Positions 1 to 5,756 are shown, numbered from the stretch's first letter. The stretch is DNA of 6,266 bases from Hyphomicrobiales bacterium (GCA_016764455.1 JAESRU010000159.1:7743-14008); one strand, 5' to 3'. Made by a program: numbers and translations. The notes: generated by a model not told the origin, from the letters alone.

Positions 1-885
1 ATTACTATTCTGATCGACGGGTTAACCTACTCCTCGTATCTTTTCATCGTCTCTGTCGGCCTCACCATTATCTTCGGTGTTATGAAGATTTTGAATATTG
101 CCCATGGTAGTTTCTTTGCCTGGGGCGCGTATGGCGCGGCTTTTTCAATTGGCATAGCGGCGGATGCTGGATTCCCTGCCTGGTTTGGGTTCATCCTGAT
201 TTTTTTATCAGCCCTTCTGGTTGGCCTCGTATTGGGAGTGATTATCGAGCGGCTCATTCTCCGCAAAATGTATGACCAGGAAGAGGTTGTTCTTGTTCTC
301 GCGACCTTTGGTATTTTTTTGATATTGGAAGATCTTATCCTGCTGGTCTTCGGCGTTAATCCGTTTTTCGCCTATCAACCAATGGCCTTACTGGGAAACA
401 TAAAACTTGGCGGTATTTCGCGCGATATCTATTCGCTGACCCTGCTGGTGGTAGCGGCGGTAATCGCGATCGGATGCTGGTACAGCCTGAACAAAACCAG
501 GTGGGGTAAAATCCTCGCAACTGTCATTTTTGACCGTGAGATCAGCTTGGCGATAGGGATCAATGTTCAATCGGTTTATACAGCTACCTTCGTGCTGGGC
601 ACGTTCCTTGGTGCTTTGGGCGGCGCGTATATAGCGCCCACGGTATCGGTGGCGCCCGGGTTTGGCATCGACATTATCATTTTGAGTTTCGCCGTTGTTG
701 TTATCGGCGGCATGGGGTCAATCCCTGGCGCGGTGATCGGGGCTTTGATGGTCGGCATTTTGCGCGCCATCGCCATTCATCAGATGCCGGAACTTGAATT
801 GTTCGTTATCTACGCCGTTATGGCGCTCGTTCTAATAGTACGGCCGGAAGGGCTGTTTGCCCCAGCCGTAGCCAGGAAAATCTGA
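1..885 (+). CDS. livH: Branched-chain amino acid-type ABC transporter permease LivH (5' partial)
   Basis: This is an inner-membrane permease of a HAAT (Liv) ABC importer; it pairs with LivM to form the substrate channel. The reading frame is open from base 1, and the codons before the first ATG (base 82) encode typical LivH N-terminal sequence (GLTYSSYLFIVSVGLTIIFG), so the true start lies before the window and probably only a few to about ten residues are missing. The visible 294 residues carry the family motif LNIAHGSFFAWGAY just after the first membrane segment, several further hydrophobic segments, and the C-terminal GGMGSIPGAVIGAL loop (residues 236-249 counted from base 1), the cytoplasmic region that contacts the ATPases in this family. 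The stop shares one base with the livM start (TGATG). Family assignment is firm; the substrate cannot be read from the permease and need not be an amino acid. Confidence 0.93.
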   Translation: MTILIDGLTYSSYLFIVSVGLTIIFGVMKILNIAHGSFFAWGAYGAAFSIGIAADAGFPAWFGFILIFLSALLVGLVLGVIIERLILRKMYDQEEVVLVLATFGIFLILEDLILLVFGVNPFFAYQPMALLGNIKLGGISRDIYSLTLLVVAAVIAIGCWYSLNKTRWGKILATVIFDREISLAIGINVQSVYTATFVLGTFLGALGGAYIAPTVSVAPGFGIDIIILSFAVVVIGGMGSIPGAVIGALMVGILRAIAIHQMPELELFVIYAVMALVLIVRPEGLFAPAVARKI

Positions 886-1844
886 TGCGATCAATATTAT
901 TTCAAGACAAGACGATTTTTTGGATGGCGCTCAGTTTTCTAGCCCTCGCCATCGCTGCGTTGTTTTTGCCCAACTGGATTGTGAACAATGTAATGTTCGG
1001 CCTTGCCCGCGGGCTGGCGGTGCTCGGGTTGTTGCTGTTGTGGCGGACGGGTTTGGTCTCGTTCGGACATGCGCTTTATTTCGGCCTTGGGGCTTACGGC
1101 GTAGCGCTTCTGGAGAAATATACCGGTACGACGGATATTTTCCTGAGGCTGATTTGCGCCGGCGTTGCTGCAGCAATTGTCGGTTATCTACTCGGATTTA
1201 TCCTACGCAGTTACCGGGCGATTTTTTTCGCGATGTTGTCTCTGGCTTTTTCAATGGTCATGTACGGCATCCTTGTGAAGATGGAAGTGCTGGGATCTAC
1301 AGACGGATTTTCGGTCTCCACGACCACCATTTTTGGATGGAGCCCTGAATCCAAATACCCATTATTACTATCAATGATTATTGTCTGCGCGCTGTCTGCG
1401 GCATTTGTGCAGGTCTATCTGAAATCGAGCCTGGGTCAGTTATCTACGGCAATCAAAGATAACGAAATACGCGTTGAATATCTGGGCTATTCGGTTGCAA
1501 GGGCGGTCCATGTAAAATACGTGATTTCAGCTATCCTGGCTGGACTGGCGGGTGGGTTGATCGCAATGGCATTAGGCCAGGTTGATCCGGATTCAATGGT
1601 CAACTGGACCGTTTCGGGAGAACTGGTTTTCATTACAATCATGTCAGGTGCTGGCAGCGTTGTAGCGCCATTCATTGGCGGTGTCGTTTTTGCCTTTCTG
1701 AGCACTTACGCCTCGGAATATATGCCTCATGCCTGGCAATTGGTGATTGGTGCCACATTGCTTGGAATTATATTCTTCCTGCCGGGAGGGATTTGGTCAC
1801 TAGTTGAAAAACTCTGGACAAGGGGGGAGCGTCGCAATGGATAA
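885..1844 (+). CDS. livM: Branched-chain amino acid-type ABC transporter permease LivM
   Basis: This is the second inner-membrane permease of the Liv-type importer. It is 319 residues, normal for LivM proteins without an N-terminal extension. It is strongly hydrophobic with many membrane segments. It has the LivM signature GLVSFGHALYFGLGAYG (from residue 56), where the G-x-x-S-x-G-H core is diagnostic, and a C-terminal GAGSVVAPFIGGVVFAFL loop equivalent to the ATPase-contact region. The ATG at 885 overlaps the livH stop by one base and has AGGA at 874-877, seven bases upstream, so coupling to livH is likely. The 3' end overlaps livG by 8 bases. A Lys/Arg-rich end (LWTRGERRNG) is probably the cytoplasmic tail. 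The family is clear from sequence; the substrate is unknown. Confidence 0.94.
   Translation: MRSILFQDKTIFWMALSFLALAIAALFLPNWIVNNVMFGLARGLAVLGLLLLWRTGLVSFGHALYFGLGAYGVALLEKYTGTTDIFLRLICAGVAAAIVGYLLGFILRSYRAIFFAMLSLAFSMVMYGILVKMEVLGSTDGFSVSTTTIFGWSPESKYPLLLSMIIVCALSAAFVQVYLKSSLGQLSTAIKDNEIRVEYLGYSVARAVHVKYVISAILAGLAGGLIAMALGQVDPDSMVNWTVSGELVFITIMSGAGSVVAPFIGGVVFAFLSTYASEYMPHAWQLVIGATLLGIIFFLPGGIWSLVEKLWTRGERRNG
1821..1829 (+). promoter_or_regulatory. Strong ribosome binding site fixing the livG start
   Basis: AGGGGGGAG lies seven bases before the ATG at 1837, inside the end of livM. It decides for that ATG over the upstream in-frame TTG at 1804, which would add 11 non-conserved residues. Confidence 0.7.
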
Positions 1845-2673
1845 TTCCCCAATTTTGCGCGTAACCGATTTGCATAAATCGTTTTCTGGTATTGTTGCCG
1901 CCAGCAATTTGAATGTTGAAGTGGCAAAGGGTGAAATTGTCGGTGTGATTGGCGCCAATGGCGCTGGCAAAACCGTGTTTATCAACATGATCACCGGGTA
2001 TCTCAAACCCAGCAGTGGGAAAATTGAGTTTGCCGGCAAGGACATAACCGGGATCGAGCCACGAAATGCCACCCATCTGGGTGTTTGCAGATCATTTCAG
2101 GTCAGCCAGGTCTTTATGACAATGTCTGTTCTGGAGAATATGCTGATCGCTTTGTCGATTTCCAGGGACAAAGGATTTGCTATTCTGCAAGCCTATGACA
2201 GGCCCGAACTGATTGCTGAATGCGAACAGATTATGTCACGCTATAATTTGATCGAGTATCGTGATCTTGAGGTGAGCACGCTGTCGCAAGGGGTGCGCAA
2301 GCTTCTCGATATAGCGATGGCGATTGTATCCGAGCCCGAGGTTCTGCTCCTCGATGAACCAACATCTGGGGTGTCGTCGGAAGATAAATTCCCGATCATG
2401 GATGTGGTGATTGGTGATTTGAAAAAGCGTGGCACTGCGGTTCTTTTCGTTGAACACGATATGGAAATCGTGGAACGATATGTGGACCGGGTGTTGGCTT
2501 TCTACCAGGGTGAGATCATTTGTGATGCACCGCCGGCCGAAGCTCTCAAAGATCCTAAAGTGATCGAATATGTGGTTGGTTCGGATCACGATGTGAAAAA
2601 ACCTGCCAAAAAACCCACTAGAAAAACTACCAAAAAACCAGCAAAAAAATCTTCAGGGGCCCGCCGTGCTTGA
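1837..2673 (+). CDS. livG: Liv-type ABC transporter ATP-binding protein LivG with a lysine-rich C-terminal tail
   Basis: This is a cytoplasmic ATPase subunit of the importer, 278 residues from the chosen ATG. Visible motifs are Walker A GANGAGKT (39-46), Q-loop glutamine Q88 in RSFQVSQVF, signature LSQGVRK (149-155), Walker B VLLLDE (169-174, with catalytic E174), D-loop region SGVS (177-180) and switch histidine H207 in VEHDM. The signature departs from LSGGQ (usual LivG form LSYGQQR), as in a subset of Liv-type ATPases. After the normal family ending (DPKVIEYVVG), residues about 254-278 form an extra tail of KKPAKKPT-like repeats plus GARRA, with nine lysines in 18 residues, like histone H1 or AlgP tails; its role is unknown. 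The ATG is preferred over TTG 1804 because of the Shine-Dalgarno at 1821-1829. It overlaps livM and livF by 8 bases each. Confidence 0.92.
   Translation: MDNSPILRVTDLHKSFSGIVAASNLNVEVAKGEIVGVIGANGAGKTVFINMITGYLKPSSGKIEFAGKDITGIEPRNATHLGVCRSFQVSQVFMTMSVLENMLIALSISRDKGFAILQAYDRPELIAECEQIMSRYNLIEYRDLEVSTLSQGVRKLLDIAMAIVSEPEVLLLDEPTSGVSSEDKFPIMDVVIGDLKKRGTAVLFVEHDMEIVERYVDRVLAFYQGEIICDAPPAEALKDPKVIEYVVGSDHDVKKPAKKPTRKTTKKPAKKSSGARRA
2593..2670 (+). repeat. Low-complexity A-run tract encoding a Lys/Pro/Ala/Thr-rich tail of LivG
   Basis: This stretch has A-runs at 2596-2601 (6), 2608-2613 (6), 2622-2626 (5), 2632-2637 (6) and 2643-2649 (7). All nine lysines of the repeat are AAA codons. The protein repeat unit is roughly KKPAKKPT / KTTKKPAKK. 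The next reading frame (that of livF) has no stop from 2597 to the livF start. Confidence 0.75.
2654..2659 (+). promoter_or_regulatory. Ribosome binding site for livF (GTG start)
   Basis: CAGGGG lies six bases before the GTG at 2666, within the last codons of livG, and supports that non-ATG start. The first residues from this GTG (LEIKDLNVNLGPAEIL) match the usual LivF N-terminus. Confidence 0.6.
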
Positions 2674-3310
2674 AATCAAGGATCTGAATGTTAATCTCGG
2701 CCCAGCGGAAATTCTCCGGAATGCTTCCATGGATATTGTCGGGGGGCAGACCGTTGGGTTGATTGGCCGCAACGGCGCCGGGAAAACCACAACGCTGCGT
2801 GCTTTGATGGGTTTGTTAAAAATCCAATCCGGCACCATTTTTTTTGACCATATGGAATTGACCAAGATCCCCGCCCAAAAGCGGGCCCATCTTGGGATCG
2901 GCTATATGCCAGAAGACCGTCGTCTGGTGCCTCATTTGTCATCGGAAGAAAATATCAAAACACCGATCTGGTCCTTGCATATCCCGGATTGGGAAGACCG
3001 GTTGGCATGGATTTACGATATCATCCCCGAGATGGAAGTGTTTCGGGACAGGGCGTCTGCCAGCCTTTCTGGCGGCCAACAGAAATTGGTGGCACTTGGG
3101 CGCGCGTTGATGATTGGCAACAAGATGCTGGTTTTGGACGAACCGTCCGAAGGCGTTGCGCCAGCATTGGCAAAACGGATTTCGGAAATTCTGCTGGATC
3201 TTAAATCTGACGGAGTTTCGATTTTGATTTCAGAATCCAATTTGCAGCATTGCGGCAATATCCTTGACCGGGTTTTCACAATTGAACGCGGTGTTATCAG
3301 CGAAGACTAG
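2666..3310 (+). CDS. livF: Liv-type ABC transporter ATP-binding protein LivF (short C-terminus)
   Basis: This is the second cytoplasmic ATPase of the importer, expected to pair with LivG. It is 214 residues from a GTG start. Motifs are Walker A GRNGAGKTT (34-42), the LivF-type GYMPEDRRLVP segment, signature LSGGQQK (134-140) and Walker B MLVLDE (ending D158-E159). Where LivF proteins normally have VEQN in the switch region, this one has SESN (S191 at the position that is His in most ABC ATPases). The protein stops after ERGVISED, about 20 residues short of typical LivF (about 235), lacking the usual ending with an ELL-DP-V-YLG pattern. No continuation of that ending appears in other frames just after the stop, so this looks like a natural short form rather than a frameshift. 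It overlaps livG by 8 bases and is the last gene of the transporter unit. Confidence 0.91.
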   Translation: MLEIKDLNVNLGPAEILRNASMDIVGGQTVGLIGRNGAGKTTTLRALMGLLKIQSGTIFFDHMELTKIPAQKRAHLGIGYMPEDRRLVPHLSSEENIKTPIWSLHIPDWEDRLAWIYDIIPEMEVFRDRASASLSGGQQKLVALGRALMIGNKMLVLDEPSEGVAPALAKRISEILLDLKSDGVSILISESNLQHCGNILDRVFTIERGVISED

Positions 3311-3340
3311 GCTGATGATCTCCTGTATTGATTGATGGCG

Positions 3341-3360
3341 CGGCCTGCGGGCCGGTTTCC
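3341..3360 (+). terminator. Putative Rho-independent terminator after livF
   Basis: A perfect 5-bp GC stem CGGCC (3341-3345) / GGCCG (3350-3354) with a TGCG loop is followed by GTTTCC and then CCTTTC, about 30 bases after the livF stop. The T tract is weak and interrupted by C, so termination may be partial, allowing some read-through into coxM. Confidence 0.45.
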
Positions 3361-3381
3361 CCTTTCGACGACCAAATTTTG

Positions 3382-3401
3382 CGTGATGGAAGCGCATCAT
3401 G
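3382..3401. promoter_or_regulatory. Inverted repeat, possible operator
   Basis: CGTGATG (3382-3388) and CATCATG (3395-3401) face each other across six bases; the core TGATG/CATCA is perfect, with one G-T pair further out. It lies just upstream of the AT-rich putative promoter and could bind a dimeric regulator or form a hairpin in read-through RNA. No regulator gene is in the window, and the site matches no operator I can name. Confidence 0.3.
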
Positions 3402-3405
3402 AACC

Positions 3406-3455
3406 TTGATATTTAGATTTCACAACTTGCATTAATGAACTAATACCGATAAAAC
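3406..3455 (+). promoter_or_regulatory. Putative promoter region for the hydroxylase operon
   Basis: Two weak pairings are possible: TTGATA (3406-3411) with ATTAAT (3431-3436) at a long 19-base spacing, or TTGCAT (3427-3432) with TAAAAC (3450-3455) at 17 bases. Neither is close to full sigma-70 consensus. The AT-rich composition, the position after a terminator-like hairpin and the 110 or more bases of leader before coxM make a promoter here plausible. Confidence 0.3.
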
Positions 3456-3484
3456 ATGATATGCATTGTTTCAGGTTCTGAGGC

Positions 3485-3571
3485 ATGGCAGCAGGTCTCT
3501 TGAGGCAAGTCGAAATCCAACCCGTCATTTCAGACGGAACAACGAATAGCCGAAAGGAATCAGTGTTTTGA
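3485..3571 (+). CDS. Possible 28-codon leader ORF overlapping the coxM start
   Basis: An ATG at 3485 opens a frame of 28 codons (beginning MAAGLLRQVEIQP) whose TGA at 3569-3571 overlaps the TTG start of coxM (TTGA, four shared or adjacent bases). The upstream Shine-Dalgarno is poor (TCAGG, nine bases away). It resembles no known peptide and has no run of a single amino acid suggesting attenuation. It may be chance; if translated, it would couple ribosomes to the weak TTG start. Confidence 0.2.
   Translation: MAAGLLRQVEIQPVISDGTTNSRKESVF
3553..3558 (+). promoter_or_regulatory. Ribosome binding site deciding the coxM TTG start
   Basis: AAAGGA lies nine bases before TTG at 3568. No ATG or GTG exists in frame nearby, and the protein read from this TTG begins with the family's usual KPPIFDY, so a TTG start is well supported. 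Confidence 0.6.
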
Positions 3572-4443
3572 AACCACCGATTTTCGACTATGTCAAAGTC
3601 TCCACTGTTGAAGATGCGACGGCTATTCTGGCAGATTCGAGCAAGGAAGCGGTTGTGATCGCAGGTGGGCAAAGCCTTTTACCGATGCTGAATTTTCGCC
3701 TCGCAGCGCCCGACATCCTCGTCGATATTTCTGGAATAGACGTATTAAAATTGCTGGAAGAACGGGAAGGTGCTGTCACCATTGGTGCCATGGCGCGCCA
3801 TGTTGATCTTGGTTCTTCGCCGATTATAGCAAGACATTTCCCTGTTCTCACCGAAGCTGTCACTCATATTGCGCATCTGGCAATCCGAAACCGGGGGACG
3901 ATTGGCGGTAGTCTTTGTCACGCAGATCCAGCGGCTGAACTTCCCATGATGGTCCTGCTGCTCGATGCAGAGCTGATGATTGCCGGTGTGAAGGGCCCTC
4001 GGACTATTGCGGCGAAGGATTTTTTCTGCAGCGCCCTGGAGACCGATATCCAGGAAGGCGAAATGCTGGTGTCGATCAATTTGCCGTTGTTGCCACCAAA
4101 TTCCGGCTGGGGCTTTGAAGAAGTATCCAGAAAATCAGGAGATTTCGCATTAGCCGCCGTCTGCACAGTTTTGACGCTCAACGACGGCATGATTTCAGAG
4201 ATACGTATTGCTGTTACCGGCGTTGACGATACGCCACGGCGGATGGACCGCGCCGAAGCTATGTTGTGCGGCAAAACATTGGATGGCGATCTTCTGTGTG
4301 AAGTTTGCGATATGGTCCAAAGCGATATCAACCCGGATACCGATTTGCAGGCGTCATCCGATTATCGGCGACACCTTGTCGGTGTGTTGACCGCGCGGGT
4401 TTTGAAAGATGCATTTGCGCGCGCAGGGGGGACGTTTGTATGA
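3568..4443 (+). CDS. coxM: Molybdenum hydroxylase FAD-binding subunit (CoxM type)
   Basis: This is the medium, FAD-binding subunit of a xanthine dehydrogenase / aerobic CO dehydrogenase family enzyme; it receives electrons from the 2Fe-2S subunit and passes them to an acceptor. It is 291 residues, close to the usual 285-290. The N-terminus KPPIFDYVKVSTVEDA is typical. The two FAD-binding motifs are present: AGGQSL (32-37) and IRNRGTIGGSLCHADPAAE (ending at 124), with the T-I-G-G core at 111-114 and D120-P121. The C-terminal domain (roughly from residue 180) matches the CO dehydrogenase flavoprotein C-terminal fold. The start is TTG. The stop overlaps coxS by four bases (ATGA). The symbol names the family: the oxidised substrate is not known and may not be CO. 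The protein is expected in the cytoplasm, as no export signal is seen. Confidence 0.92.
   Translation: MKPPIFDYVKVSTVEDATAILADSSKEAVVIAGGQSLLPMLNFRLAAPDILVDISGIDVLKLLEEREGAVTIGAMARHVDLGSSPIIARHFPVLTEAVTHIAHLAIRNRGTIGGSLCHADPAAELPMMVLLLDAELMIAGVKGPRTIAAKDFFCSALETDIQEGEMLVSINLPLLPPNSGWGFEEVSRKSGDFALAAVCTVLTLNDGMISEIRIAVTGVDDTPRRMDRAEAMLCGKTLDGDLLCEVCDMVQSDINPDTDLQASSDYRRHLVGVLTARVLKDAFARAGGTFV
4425..4432 (+). promoter_or_regulatory. Strong ribosome binding site for coxS
   Basis: AGGGGGGA lies seven bases before the ATG at 4440. It fixes that start over earlier in-frame starts (such as 4305) that would lie deep inside coxM and add 45 unrelated residues. The arrangement is almost the same as at livG. 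Confidence 0.65.
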
Positions 4444-4925
4444 CCGGAAAAGTATCAATCAATATCTGCGTGAATGGCACAAATTTTGAGCGCATGGTGG
4501 AACCGCGCCGGCTCTTATCGGATTTTCTCCGTGAAGACCTGGGCCTGACCGGCACCCATGTGGGGTGTGAACACGGGGTGTGCGGTGCCTGCACAATCCT
4601 GCTTGACGGGGACAGTATCCGGTCTTGCCTGTGCCTCGCGATCCAGGCTGACAATTGTAAAATTACAACTGTGGAAGGGCTGGGCGATATCGAAGCGCTC
4701 AACCCGTTGCAGCAAAAATTTCGTGAGCATCATGCGTTGCAATGCGGCTTCTGCACGTCCGGCATGTTGATGACCGTCACTGATATGCTCTCGAAAAATA
4801 CGTCTCTGACTGATGATGAAATCCGCGAGGGCCTGTCGGGTAATCTCTGCCGTTGTACCGGCTACCAGCATATTGTCGACGCGGTTCGTGACGCGGCTAA
4901 ACAAGTTGGAGATGTGTCATCATGA
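4440..4925 (+). CDS. coxS: Molybdenum hydroxylase 2Fe-2S subunit (CoxS type)
   Basis: This is the small iron-sulfur subunit that carries electrons from the molybdenum site to FAD. It is 161 residues, the normal length. It has an N-terminal plant-type ferredoxin domain with cluster cysteines C43, C48, C51 and C63, and a C-terminal four-helix [2Fe-2S] domain with C102, C105 (QCGFCTSGM), C137 and C139 (NLCRCTGYQ). All eight expected ligands are present. The segment GLTGTHVGCEHGVCGACTIL is the common form of uncharacterised and form II-like family members; form I CoxS has a GAHIGCDTSHCGAC-like sequence, so this is probably not a form I CO dehydrogenase. The start at 4440 overlaps the coxM stop by ATGA; the stop overlaps the next gene by ATGA. 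The partner large subunit is downstream after one intervening gene. Confidence 0.94.
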   Translation: MTGKVSINICVNGTNFERMVEPRRLLSDFLREDLGLTGTHVGCEHGVCGACTILLDGDSIRSCLCLAIQADNCKITTVEGLGDIEALNPLQQKFREHHALQCGFCTSGMLMTVTDMLSKNTSLTDDEIREGLSGNLCRCTGYQHIVDAVRDAAKQVGDVSS

Positions 4926-5686
4926 AGATGAATATTTTGTCTGGCGGCGCATTGCAGATGAAGAAGCACATTTTCGTGCCGACGACAGAGGATCGATCTG
5001 AAACGATTATACTGCCGGTATCCTGTTATCTGCTTCGTCACCCTCAGGGAAATGTCCTGTTCGATACCGGGTGCCATCCGTCGATTGCAACCGACCCGGC
5101 GGTACGGTGGGATGGCCTTGAAAAAATCATGGTGCCTAAACATGTGCCCGGCCAGGATGTCATTGCTGAACTTGGAAAAGTCGGGCTGCAGCCAGAAGAT
5201 ATTGATTTGGTAGTGAATTCGCATCTCCATTCTGACCATTGCGGGTGCAACGAATTTTTCGTCAATGCAACTTTCTTTGTTCATCAGAAAGAGCTTGAGA
5301 CAGCTAGTGACCCTGAAATTGAGGGCAAAGGATATTTTCGCACCGATTGGGATCATGCACCTTCATTTGAAGCAATCACAGCGCAAAAAGACGTCTTCAA
5401 TGATGGCCGCATTGTATTGATCCCACTACCAGGCCATACCCCCGGCATGATGTGCGCCCTTGTCAGTCTCGAGCAGGATGGTGCATTTTTTCTGGCATCC
5501 GATGCAGTCAGCTTGGAGGTAAATCTGGCTGAGGAAATGGTGCCGAAAAATACCTGGCAAGGCGATTTGCTCCTCAAATCCTATGATGAAATCCGGAAAA
5601 TCGAGGCGTCTGGTGCGCAAATTATTTGCGGCCATGATGCTGAACAATTGTTGCATCTCAAAAGAGGGCTGGATGGATATGCGTAA
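4922..5686 (+). CDS. Metallo-beta-lactamase-fold hydrolase, N-acyl homoserine lactonase family
   Basis: This is a 254-residue zinc-dependent hydrolase resembling AiiA/AttM lactonases over its whole length, including the ending GHD...GYA. The dinuclear metal site is complete: HLHSDH (H101, H103, D105, H106), H172 in PGHTPG, D194 in ASDAV and H238 in CGHD. Two positions that help bind or activate the lactone in AiiA differ: the Phe inside the HxHxDH motif is S104, and the Tyr three residues after the bridging Asp is S197. Quorum-signal cleavage is therefore doubtful, and another lactone, cyclic amide or ester is as likely. The start is ATG 4922 (GGAG at 4908-4911, ten bases away), overlapping coxS by ATGA. 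Its place inside a hydroxylase operon suggests it acts on the hydroxylase product (inference). No signal peptide is visible. Confidence 0.88.
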   Translation: MKMNILSGGALQMKKHIFVPTTEDRSETIILPVSCYLLRHPQGNVLFDTGCHPSIATDPAVRWDGLEKIMVPKHVPGQDVIAELGKVGLQPEDIDLVVNSHLHSDHCGCNEFFVNATFFVHQKELETASDPEIEGKGYFRTDWDHAPSFEAITAQKDVFNDGRIVLIPLPGHTPGMMCALVSLEQDGAFFLASDAVSLEVNLAEEMVPKNTWQGDLLLKSYDEIRKIEASGAQIICGHDAEQLLHLKRGLDGYA

Positions 5687-5753
5687 AATCCAGCTGGATA
5701 TTTGGTGCAACATTGGCGCAACCAAGGTCTGTGGGGTGGCACCGGATGGATAT
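5671..5753 (+). repeat. 10-bp direct repeat around the hydrolase-coxL junction
   Basis: GGATGGATAT occurs at 5671-5680 and again at 5744-5753, the second copy covering the coxL start codon; a shorter CTGGATAT lies between at 5694-5701. It could be a trace of local duplication or rearrangement, or chance. Confidence 0.35.
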
Positions 5754-5756
5754 TAA
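5679..5756 (+). CDS. Possible 25-codon ORF between the hydrolase and coxL
   Basis: ATG at 5679 starts a frame of 25 codons (beginning MRKIQLDIWCN, with two cysteines) ending in TAA at 5754-5756, inside the coxL N-terminus. GAGGG at 5664-5668 is ten bases upstream. An in-frame ATG at 5673 is closer than ideal to that site. The ORF overlaps the hydrolase end by 8 bases and coxL by 11, so it would link the two translationally. It has no recognised relative; it may be a coupling ORF or chance. Confidence 0.25.
   Translation: MRKIQLDIWCNIGATKVCGVAPDGY

Larger units (their letters stand above)
3311..3567. other. Intergenic region between the transporter and hydroxylase units
   Basis: This is the only long gap in the window, 257 bases. 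It contains the terminator-like hairpin, a dyad at 3382-3401, an AT-rich segment at about 3402-3470 with weak promoter-like hexamers, an imperfect direct repeat (3472-3485 and 3492-3507) and a short ORF ending at the coxM start. No tRNA, conserved protein remnant or other gene is recognised on either strand. Confidence 0.7.

Noticed and set aside
82..84. ATG at 82 as the true livH start
   Set aside because: The 27 codons before it encode a conserved LivH first membrane segment, so the gene starts before the window.
1804..1836. Upstream TTG start for livG adding 11 residues
   Set aside because: The ATG at 1837 has a strong Shine-Dalgarno seven bases upstream and gives the usual LivG N-terminus; the extra residues are not family-like.
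4305..4439. Upstream ATG start for coxS adding 45 residues
   Set aside because: It lies inside coxM and encodes out-of-frame sequence; ATG 4440 has AGGGGGGA at ideal spacing and gives the normal 161-residue length.
4862..5356. Minus-strand open frame (164 codons) opposite coxS and the hydrolase
   Set aside because: The plus strand carries the clear metal-binding HxHxDH and conserved family sequence; the antisense product matches nothing and has no convincing start context.
4922..5686. Calling the hydrolase a quorum-quenching AHL lactonase
   Set aside because: Fold and metal ligands fit, but two AiiA substrate-site residues are serine and the operon context points to catabolism, so only the family name is given.
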